Below are positions 6,985 through 12,838 of a DNA stretch of 13,288 bases, piece after piece (position 1 is the first letter of the stretch; each line of letters opens with the position of its first letter). Source of the DNA: DASWKG01 sp036396755 (GTDB lineage Bacteria; Actinomycetota; UBA4738; CALAEC01). The DNA is taken from contig DASWKG010000156.1 of assembly GCA_036396755.1 (NCBI GenBank), positions 1 to 13,288 of the forward strand, given 5' to 3'. Below the pieces are notes generated by a model. It had not been told where the DNA came from and did not search any database. It saw nothing but the letters and a program-made list of their open reading frames with translations. The translations under genes and the position numbers were made by a program.

Positions 6985-7769
6985 TGCCCGGACCCTTCGT
7001 CGCGGGGGAGCGGGTCCTGTTCCTCGACGTGAAGAACCGTCGCTTCCTGATCCGGCTTGAGGCGGGCGGCACCTTCCACTTCCACGGAGGCCAGGTTCCC
7101 CACGACGACGTGATCGGCCGCGAGGAGGGCCTGTGGCTCGAGACGAACACCGGGGCGCGGGTCGTCTGCTTCCGGCCGCGCCTCGCGGACTTCGTGGTCA
7201 AGATGGCTCGCGGTGCCCAGGTCGTGTACCCGAAGGACATCGGCGCGATCCTCGTCGAGGCCGACATCGGGGCGGGGGCCTCGGTGCTCGAGGCGGGCAC
7301 CGGGTCGGCGGCGGTGACGATGGCCCTCGCGCGCGCGGTCGGGCACGAGGGGCGGGTGGTCTCCTACGAGGTGCGCGAGCCCTTCCACCATGTCGCGAAG
7401 GACAACCTCGCCGCCTTCTTCGGCGAGGTGCCGGCGTGGGTGGACCTGCGTATCGGCGACGTGCGGGAGGTCCCCGAGGCGGAGCGCTTCGACCGGCTCG
7501 TCCTCGACCTCCCCGAGCCGGAGGCGGTGCTCCCCGAAACCGCTGCAGCCCTGCGCCCGGGGGGGATCCTGTGCTCCTACCTGCCCACCACGGGCCAGGT
7601 GCAGGAGCTCGTGCTCTCGCTCCGGCCCCACGGCTTCATCGAGTCGAGAACGTTCGAGGTGCTCATGCGCACCTGGCACGTCGAGGCGCGCAGCGTGCGG
7701 CCCGATCACCGCATGGTGGCGCACACGGGCTTCCTCACGGTGGCCCGGAAGGCGGGCCCGAAAGCCTGA
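6984..7769 (+). CDS. trmI: tRNA (adenine(58)-N1)-methyltransferase TrmI
   Basis: This 261-residue class I SAM-dependent enzyme makes 1-methyladenosine at position 58 in the T-loop of tRNA, normally as a tetramer. The small N-terminal beta domain (about 1-75) is followed by YPKDIGAIL (82-90) and the SAM motif VLEAGTGSAA (101-110). Acidic residues in SYEVREP (127-133) would bind the SAM ribose, and DLPEPE (175-180) is the catalytic motif IV. The end TWHVEARSVRPDHRMVAHTG is typical of the family. Next to the Pup-proteasome ATPase gene this order is widely conserved in actinobacteria; the Mycobacterium tuberculosis homologue is Rv2118c, located near mpa. Its ATG overlaps the htrA stop. The stop codon lies in the loop of a possible hairpin ahead of the ATPase gene. 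Confidence 0.93.
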   Translation: MPGPFVAGERVLFLDVKNRRFLIRLEAGGTFHFHGGQVPHDDVIGREEGLWLETNTGARVVCFRPRLADFVVKMARGAQVVYPKDIGAILVEADIGAGASVLEAGTGSAAVTMALARAVGHEGRVVSYEVREPFHHVAKDNLAAFFGEVPAWVDLRIGDVREVPEAERFDRLVLDLPEPEAVLPETAAALRPGGILCSYLPTTGQVQELVLSLRPHGFIESRTFEVLMRTWHVEARSVRPDHRMVAHTGFLTVARKAGPKA

Positions 7770-7778
7770 GCGGGCCCG
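7753..7778 (+). promoter_or_regulatory. Twin CGGGCCCG palindromes ahead of the ARC/Mpa gene
   Basis: The ten bases GCGGGCCCGA occur twice, at 7752-7761 and 7770-7779, an 18-base period. Each copy contains the self-palindrome CGGGCCCG, so the pair can form an eight-pair stem with a ten-base loop that carries the trmI stop codon. The second copy covers the -35 area of the ATPase promoter. It could be a transcription attenuator or a tandem operator. No T-run follows. Function is inferred only. Confidence 0.3.
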
Positions 7779-7792
7779 ACCGATACAGGCGC

Positions 7793-7798
7793 TATACT
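7793..7798 (+). promoter_or_regulatory. -10 element for the ARC/Mpa gene
   Basis: TATACT matches the TATAAT consensus at five of six positions and would give a start near 7805 and a leader of about 20 bases. The 17-base-upstream hexamer GCGGGC is not a -35 match, so activity may depend on an activator or another sigma factor. Confidence 0.5.
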
Positions 7799-7811
7799 GC
7801 GGTGCCGAACC

Positions 7812-7819
7812 GAGGGGGA
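7812..7819 (+). promoter_or_regulatory. Ribosome binding site of the ARC/Mpa gene
   Basis: GAGGGGGA lies six bases before ATG 7826 and supports this start over longer in-frame readings that run into trmI. Confidence 0.6.
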
Positions 7820-7825
7820 TCCGAG

Positions 7826-9577
7826 ATGTCGCAGGAGCAGCGGCCGCGCGAGGGCGCGGGACAGGACGATGTGAGCGAGCTGCAGAGCCAGCTCAAGTTC
7901 CTCGAGGAGGAGATCGCCCTCCTCCGCCAGCGCCAGCACAGCGTTCCTCGCCAGGTGAAGGTGCTCGAGGAGCGCCTCCTCGAGGCCAAGGGCCAGGTCG
8001 CCCGCGCGCTCTCCCAGAACGAGAAGCTCGTCGGCCTCCTCAAGACCGAGCGCGAGAAGATCGAGGCGCTGAAGGAGGAGGTCGAGAAGCTCACGCAGCC
8101 GCCGGCGTCGTTCGGCGTGTTCGTGGGCGAGAACGAGGACGGCAGCGCCGACGTGTTCACCGCCGGCCGCAAGATGCGGGTCAACATCAATCCCGAGGTC
8201 GACCGGTCCGAGCTCCGGCGCGGCGCCGAGGTCATCCTCAACGAGGCGCTGAACGTGACGGAGATCCTGCCGCAGGACCGCCAGGGCGAGGTCGTCACCT
8301 GCAAGGAGATCCTGGGCGAAGGCCGCATCATCGTGCTCGGGCGCGGCGACGACGAGATGGTCGCGATCGTCTCCCACGCGCTCCGCGACGTGAAGATCCG
8401 CGCGGGCGACGCGCTCCTGTACGACTCCCGCTCGGGCCACGTGCTCGAGATCCTGCCGAAGGAGGAGGTCGAGGAGCTCGTCCTCGAGGAGGTCCCCGAC
8501 ATCAGCTACGACGACATCGGCGGCCTCGGCCCGCAGATCGAGGACATCCGCGACGCCGTCGAGATGCCGTTCCTGTACGCGGAGCTCTTCCGCGAGCACC
8601 AGCTCCGCCCGCCGAAGGGCGTGCTGCTGTACGGCCCTCCGGGCTGCGGCAAGACCCTCATCGCGAAGGCCGTGGCGAACTCGCTCGCCAAGCAGGTCGC
8701 GCAGAAGACCGGCCGGCCCGACGCGCACTCCTACTTCCTGAACGTGAAGGGCCCCGAGCTCCTCAACAAGTACGTCGGCGAGACCGAGCGCCAGATCCGG
8801 GTCATCTTCCAGCGCGCGAAGGAGAAGGCCGAGGAGGGCTTCCCGGTCATCGTCTTCTTCGACGAGATGGACTCGCTCTTCCGAACGCGCGGCTCGGGCA
8901 TCTCGAGCGACGTCGAGAACACCATCGTCCCGCAGCTCCTGTCCGAGATCGACGGCGTCGAGACCCTGAAGAACGTCATCGTGATCGGCGCCTCCAACCG
9001 CGAGGACATGATCGACCCGGCGATCCTGCGCCCGGGCCGCCTCGACGTGAAGATCAAGATCGAGCGTCCCGACGGCGACAGCGCGCGCCAGATCATGGCG
9101 AAGTACCTGGTCCCCGAGGTGCCCATCCACCCCGACGAGGTGAAGGCGGCCAGCGGCGACGCCGAGGCCGCGTGCCGGCGGATGATCGACCGCACGATCG
9201 ACGCGATGTACGAGGAGAACGACGCGAACCGCTTCCTCGAGGTCACCTACCAGAACGGCGACAAGGAGATCCTCTACTTCAAGGACTTCAACTCCGGCGC
9301 GATGGTCGAGAACATCGTCCTTCGCGCCAAGAAGACCGCGATCAAGCGCTTCCTGCAGACCGGCGAGAAGGGCATCGTGGAGGATGACCTGCTGACCGCC
9401 ATCCGGGCCGAGTTCAAGGAGCACGAGGACCTGCCGAACACCACGAACCCCGACGACTGGGCGCGCATCTCCGGCAAGAAGGGCGAGCGCATCGTGTACG
9501 TGCGCACGCTGCTCGCCGAGCCCGACGGCAGCGGCTCGCGCCAGGTCGAGAGGGTCTCGGCGGGCCAGTACCTGTAG
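7826..9577 (+). CDS. arc: Proteasome-associated AAA ATPase ARC/Mpa
   Basis: This 583-residue hexameric ATPase recognises Pup-tagged proteins, unfolds them and feeds them to the 20S core in the cytosol. An N-terminal coiled coil (about 18-92), which binds the Pup helix, is followed by two OB-like domains (about 95-210). The AAA module then carries Walker A GPPGCGKT (270-277), pore-loop aromatic Tyr316 in KYVG, Walker B VIVFFDE (341-347) and arginine-finger candidates Arg402 and Arg405 in DPAILRPGR. The C terminus GQYL matches the docking tail that inserts into the alpha ring. The length is close to Mycobacterium Mpa (about 609 residues). ATG 7826 is preceded by a good ribosome binding site and -10 box. 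It is the first gene of the dop-pup-prcB-prcA block. Called arc here; mpa is the mycobacterial name. Confidence 0.97.
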   Translation: MSQEQRPREGAGQDDVSELQSQLKFLEEEIALLRQRQHSVPRQVKVLEERLLEAKGQVARALSQNEKLVGLLKTEREKIEALKEEVEKLTQPPASFGVFVGENEDGSADVFTAGRKMRVNINPEVDRSELRRGAEVILNEALNVTEILPQDRQGEVVTCKEILGEGRIIVLGRGDDEMVAIVSHALRDVKIRAGDALLYDSRSGHVLEILPKEEVEELVLEEVPDISYDDIGGLGPQIEDIRDAVEMPFLYAELFREHQLRPPKGVLLYGPPGCGKTLIAKAVANSLAKQVAQKTGRPDAHSYFLNVKGPELLNKYVGETERQIRVIFQRAKEKAEEGFPVIVFFDEMDSLFRTRGSGISSDVENTIVPQLLSEIDGVETLKNVIVIGASNREDMIDPAILRPGRLDVKIKIERPDGDSARQIMAKYLVPEVPIHPDEVKAASGDAEAACRRMIDRTIDAMYEENDANRFLEVTYQNGDKEILYFKDFNSGAMVENIVLRAKKTAIKRFLQTGEKGIVEDDLLTAIRAEFKEHEDLPNTTNPDDWARISGKKGERIVYVRTLLAEPDGSGSRQVERVSAGQYL

Positions 9578-9606
9578 GCCTCCACCCTTCCGGGGGCTCG
9601 GGGCCG

Positions 9607-9612
9607 TATCCT
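9607..9612 (+). promoter_or_regulatory. -10-like element before dop
   Basis: TATCCT, the same hexamer as before the htrA-like gene and also preceded by a G, lies ten bases before ATG 9623. The following TAGGAG (9613-9618, four bases from the ATG) could be a Shine-Dalgarno used by transcripts coming from the ATPase gene. An internal near-leaderless promoter and a read-through ribosome binding site may thus coexist. Confidence 0.35.
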
Positions 9613-9622
9613 TAGGAGCGCC

Positions 9623-11110
9623 ATGGCCATCCCCAAGGTGACGGGCATCGAGACCGAGTACGGGATCTCGGGCCCCGGCAACCCCGAGTTCAACCCGGTG
9701 CTCGGCTCGTCGATGCTCATCAACACCTACGCCGGCAACCTGCGGCGCATCCGGTGGGACTACGAGCAGGAGAGCCCGCTTCGCGACGCGCGCGGCTTCG
9801 AGCCGGTGCAGGCGCGAGAGCCGGCCGAGGAGGACTTCGGGCTCGCGAACGTGATCCTTCCGAACGGCGCCCGCTACTACGTGGACCACGCGCACCCCGA
9901 GTACTCCACCCCCGAGTGCGCGAGCCCGCGCGACGTCGTGGTCCACGACAAGGCGGGGGAGCGCATCCTCGAGGTCTCGCTCGAACACGTGGCCGAGATC
10001 CTGCCGCCGGGGAACCGGCTCTCGATCTACAAGAACAACTCCGACGGCAAGGGCAACTCCTACGGCACCCACGAGAACTACCTGGTGTCGCGTCAAGCGC
10101 CGTTCTCGCGGATCGTCCGCGACCTGACCCCGTTCTTCATCACGCGGCAGATCTTCACGGGGGCGGGCAAGGTGGGCGTCGAGAACGGCCACGTCGAGGA
10201 GGCCGAGGGCGTCACCTTCCAGCTCACCCAGCGGGCGGACTTCTTCGAGGCCGAGGTGGGCCTCGAGACCACGCTGAAGCGCCCGATCATCAACACACGC
10301 GACGAGCCCCACGCGGATCCCGAGAAGTACCGCCGCCTCCACGTGATCGTCGGCGACGCCAACATGTCCGAGGTCTCGACCTTCCTGAAGGTCGGGACGA
10401 CCGCGCTGATCCTCAAGATGATCGAGGACGAGGCGCTGCCCGAGCTCATGATCGACGGCTCGGTCAACGCCCTCCACCGGGTCTCGTGGGACCTCGACCT
10501 CAAGGAGACCCTTCGCCTCGCCGACGGCCGGACGGTCACGGCCCTCGAGCTGCAGTGGGAGTACCTCGACCTCGCCAAGACCTACGCGAAGGAGAGCGAC
10601 GACAGCGCCGCCAACGCCGAGGTGCTGGGCCGCTGGGAGTCGGTGCTCGGGGGCCTCGAGGACGATCCGATGAGCCTCGCGCGCGAGCTCGACTGGGTGG
10701 CGAAGCTGAAGCTGCTCGAGGCCTACCGCACGCGCGACGGTCTGGACTGGGACGACCCCAAGCTCCGGCTGATCGACCTGCAGTACCACGACGTTCGCCG
10801 CGACCGCGGCCTGTACTACAAGCTGGCGGCGGGCGGGAAGATGGAGCGGCTGGTCTCCGACGCCGAGGTCGAGGCGGCCACGCACGCGCCGCCCGACGAC
10901 ACGCGGGCCTTCTTCCGCGGCAACTGCATACGCCGCTACCCCGACGCCATCTCGGCGGCGTCGTGGGACTCGATGATCTTCGACACGGGGCGCGATGCGC
11001 TCCAGCGTGTGCCGATGCGGGAGCCCCTCCGTGGCACTCGTGAGTCGGTCGGGGAGCTGCTGGAGACCGCCCCGGACGCCCGGGCCCTGGTGGACGCCCT
11101 CCAGGGGTAG
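9623..11110 (+). CDS. dop: Pup deamidase/depupylase Dop
   Basis: This 495-residue enzyme of the glutamine-synthetase-like carboxylate-amine ligase fold converts the C-terminal Gln of Pup to Glu and also removes Pup from substrates. GIETEYGI (8-15) supplies the ATP/metal glutamates Glu10 and Glu12. SPLRDARGF (51-59) marks the loop region present in Dop and absent from the ligase PafA. VDHAHPEYSTPE contains Asp88, the probable catalytic aspartate. YKNNSDGKGNSYGTHENY, GLETTLKRPIINTRDEPHAD and YFRG-like FFRGNCIRR near the end are all Dop-type. These features exclude PafA, its paralogue. The length is close to the roughly 500 residues of known Dop. It lies 45 bases after the ATPase gene and 53 bases before pup, as in other actinobacteria. 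A Dop is needed here because Pup is encoded with GGQ. Confidence 0.96.
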   Translation: MAIPKVTGIETEYGISGPGNPEFNPVLGSSMLINTYAGNLRRIRWDYEQESPLRDARGFEPVQAREPAEEDFGLANVILPNGARYYVDHAHPEYSTPECASPRDVVVHDKAGERILEVSLEHVAEILPPGNRLSIYKNNSDGKGNSYGTHENYLVSRQAPFSRIVRDLTPFFITRQIFTGAGKVGVENGHVEEAEGVTFQLTQRADFFEAEVGLETTLKRPIINTRDEPHADPEKYRRLHVIVGDANMSEVSTFLKVGTTALILKMIEDEALPELMIDGSVNALHRVSWDLDLKETLRLADGRTVTALELQWEYLDLAKTYAKESDDSAANAEVLGRWESVLGGLEDDPMSLARELDWVAKLKLLEAYRTRDGLDWDDPKLRLIDLQYHDVRRDRGLYYKLAAGGKMERLVSDAEVEAATHAPPDDTRAFFRGNCIRRYPDAISAASWDSMIFDTGRDALQRVPMREPLRGTRESVGELLETAPDARALVDALQG

Positions 11111-11132
11111 GCTCCCCCCTACGACTCCGTCC

Positions 11133-11138
11133 TACAAT
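11133..11138 (+). promoter_or_regulatory. -10 element for pup-prcB-prcA
   Basis: TACAAT matches TATAAT at five of six positions and lies 25 bases before the pup start, leaving room for a short leader with a strong ribosome binding site. No convincing -35 is found. An internal promoter would let the tag and protease core be made independently of the ATPase and Dop. Confidence 0.5.
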
Positions 11139-11150
11139 AGCCACGACGAA

Positions 11151-11160
11151 GGAAGGAGGG
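11151..11160 (+). promoter_or_regulatory. Strong ribosome binding site deciding the TTG start of pup
   Basis: GGAAGGAGGG contains a full AGGAGG core and ends three bases before TTG 11164. There is no ATG or GTG in frame nearby, so this site sets the rare TTG start. Confidence 0.75.
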
Positions 11161-11163
11161 ACG

Positions 11164-11358
11164 TTGCCTGAGCAGGAGCAGAAGCGCGTCCAGAAGAAGA
11201 AGGAGAGCGAGGCGCAGCGCACCGAGGAGGACTCCACCGCGTCCAAGAGCGCGGAGCTGAAGGAGGAGATGGACGAGATCCTCGACGAGATCGACGAGGT
11301 CCTCGAGGAGAACGCCGAGGAGTTCATCAAGAGCTATGTACAAAAAGGGGGCCAATGA
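11164..11358 (+). CDS. pup: Prokaryotic ubiquitin-like protein Pup
   Basis: This 64-residue, highly charged, disordered protein is the tag joined to substrate lysines to mark them for the proteasome. The C-terminal half (DEILDEIDEVLEENAEEFIK, then SYVQKGGQ) is nearly the same as mycobacterial Pup and includes the helix that pairs with the ATPase coiled coil. It ends Gly-Gly-Gln, so Dop must deamidate it before ligation. The N-terminal part is Lys/Glu/Gln-rich and serves as the unfolding handle. The start is TTG, set by a strong ribosome binding site. The last codons switch to A/T-ending forms (tat, gta, caa, aaa, caa) unlike the rest of the gene. The stop shares ATGA with prcB. Confidence 0.97.
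   Translation: MPEQEQKRVQKKKESEAQRTEEDSTASKSAELKEEMDEILDEIDEVLEENAEEFIKSYVQKGGQ
11342..11351 (+). promoter_or_regulatory. Shine-Dalgarno-like site for prcB inside the pup tail
   Basis: AAAAAGGGGG lies inside the codons for Gln60 to Gly63 of Pup and ends three bases before the prcB ATG at 11355. The A-run is unusual in this GC-rich DNA and would keep the site free of structure. It likely serves reinitiation of translation after pup. Confidence 0.45.
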
Positions 11359-12152
11359 TCGGGGATGAGCCCACGGGATTCGGCGCCAGCCCGAGCTTCT
11401 TCGAGTTGGTCCGGGCCGGTGGGCCGGCGCCCGCAGCTCCTTCCTCCGGGGGCGACCCCGTCCGGGTCGAGCCCCCGCACGGCACCACCGTGCTCGCGCT
11501 GAAGTACACCGACGGCGTCGTCATGGCCGGCGACCGGCGCGCCGTCGAGGGCTACACGATCGCCGATCGCCGCATGGACAAGGTCTTCCCGACCGACGAC
11601 CACTCGGCCGTCGCGATCGCGGGGGTGGCCGCGCAGGCCATCGAGCTCGTCCGGCTCTTCCAGACCGAGCTCGAGCACTACGAGAAGGTCGAGGGCGAGC
11701 GTCTCTCGCTCGAGGGGAAGGCGAACCGCCTCGCGCAGATGCTCCGGGCGTGGATGCCGATGGTCATGCAGGGGCTCGTGGTCGTGCCGCTGTTCGCCGG
11801 CTACGACCTCCGCCGGAGCGAGGGTCGCATCTTCCGCTACGACGTGATCGGCGGCCGCTACGAGGAGCTCGAGTATCACGCCAACGGCTCCGGGGGCACC
11901 CACGCGAAGGGCAGCATGAAGAAGCGCTTTCGGGTCGGGCTGTCGAGAGACGATGCCATCCAGGTGGCCGTGGAGGGACTGCTCGACGCGTCCGAGGAGG
12001 ACACCGCGACCGGCGGCCCCGACCCGATCCGGGGGATCTACCCCAGCGTGTTCGTGCTGACGGCCGCGGGCGTTGACGAGGTCCCGGTCGAGGATGTGCA
12101 GGCCGCGTACGAGGCGGTCCTCCAGCGCCGGCAGGGGGAGGGTGGTGCCTGA
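11355..12152 (+). CDS. prcB: 20S proteasome subunit beta (PrcB)
   Basis: This is the catalytic subunit of the core protease, 265 residues before processing. A propeptide of 43 residues ends in PPHG and is removed by self-cleavage to expose Thr44 as Thr1 of the mature enzyme (TTVLALKYTDGVVMAGD). The active-site partners Asp17 and Lys33 of the mature numbering are Asp60 and Lys76. The residues SGGTHAKGSMKKRF and DDAIQVAVEGLLDASEEDTATGG fit actinobacterial beta subunits. The propeptide is shorter than the roughly 57 residues of the Mycobacterium one. ATG 11355 overlaps the pup stop, and the prcB stop overlaps the prcA start, so the tag and both core subunits are translationally coupled. Confidence 0.97.
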   Translation: MIGDEPTGFGASPSFFELVRAGGPAPAAPSSGGDPVRVEPPHGTTVLALKYTDGVVMAGDRRAVEGYTIADRRMDKVFPTDDHSAVAIAGVAAQAIELVRLFQTELEHYEKVEGERLSLEGKANRLAQMLRAWMPMVMQGLVVVPLFAGYDLRRSEGRIFRYDVIGGRYEELEYHANGSGGTHAKGSMKKRFRVGLSRDDAIQVAVEGLLDASEEDTATGGPDPIRGIYPSVFVLTAAGVDEVPVEDVQAAYEAVLQRRQGEGGA

Positions 12153-12832
12153 TGGCGATGCCGTTCTACGTCCCGCCCGAGCAGCTCATGAAGGACCGCT
12201 CGGACTACGCCCGCAAGGGCATCGCACGGGGGAAGCCCGTCGTGGCGCTGGAGTACGCCGATGGCATCCTGTTCATCGCCGACAACACGTCGACGCACCT
12301 GCACAAGCTCTCCGAGATCTACGACCGCATCGCATTCGCCGGCGTGGGCAAGTTCAGTGAGTTCGAGAACCTCCGGATCGCGGGCGTCCGGCTCGCCGAC
12401 ATCCGGGGCTACTCCTACGGCCGCGAGGACGTGACCGCGAAGAGTCTCGCGAACGCCTACTCGCAGGCGCTGTCGAACGTGTTCACCCAGGAGATGAAGC
12501 CCTACGAGATCGAGATCCTCGTGGCGCAGGTGGGTGAGTCGAACGAAGGGAACGAGCTCTTCCACATCCTGTTCGACGGCAGCGTGACCGACGAGGAGGG
12601 CTTCGTCGCGATGGGCGGGGAGTCGGAGACCCTCGTGGATCAGCTGCGCCAGGGATACCAGGAGGGGCTCGACCTCGAGGCAGCGATGCGACTCGGCGTG
12701 CAGACGCTGGCCGCGTCGGACCCGACGGTGGCCGACCCGGCACGCATCGAGGCCGCCGTGCTCGATCGCACCCGCAAGCGCCGCAAGTTCCGCCGCTTCA
12801 CCGACGACGAGATCCGTCCCCTGCTGGGATAG
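12152..12832 (+). CDS. prcA: 20S proteasome subunit alpha (PrcA)
   Basis: This 226-residue subunit forms the outer rings and gate of the core and offers the pockets into which the ATPase GQYL tail docks. The N-terminus MPFYVPPEQLMKDRSDYARK, followed by GIARGKPVVALEYADGILF, closely matches other PrcA proteins. GKFSEFENLR, GYSYGREDVT and the end block LDRTRKRRKFRRF are also typical. It is about 20 residues shorter than the Mycobacterium protein (248) because the acidic/serine C-terminal tail is missing. The ATG at 12152 overlaps the prcB TGA by one base; ATG 12158 is a possible alternative and would give the more common MPFYV beginning. No Thr nucleophile is expected in the alpha subunit and none is seen. 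Confidence 0.96.
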   Translation: MAMPFYVPPEQLMKDRSDYARKGIARGKPVVALEYADGILFIADNTSTHLHKLSEIYDRIAFAGVGKFSEFENLRIAGVRLADIRGYSYGREDVTAKSLANAYSQALSNVFTQEMKPYEIEILVAQVGESNEGNELFHILFDGSVTDEEGFVAMGGESETLVDQLRQGYQEGLDLEAAMRLGVQTLAASDPTVADPARIEAAVLDRTRKRRKFRRFTDDEIRPLLG

Positions 12833-12838
12833 CGGACC

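Noticed and set aside
7706..10885. Open minus-strand frame of 1059 codons across the ATPase and dop genes
   Set aside because: It is antisense to two certain genes. Its translation is a low-complexity mix of Leu, Val, Asp, Arg and His expected from reversed G/C-ending codons, with no recognisable domain.
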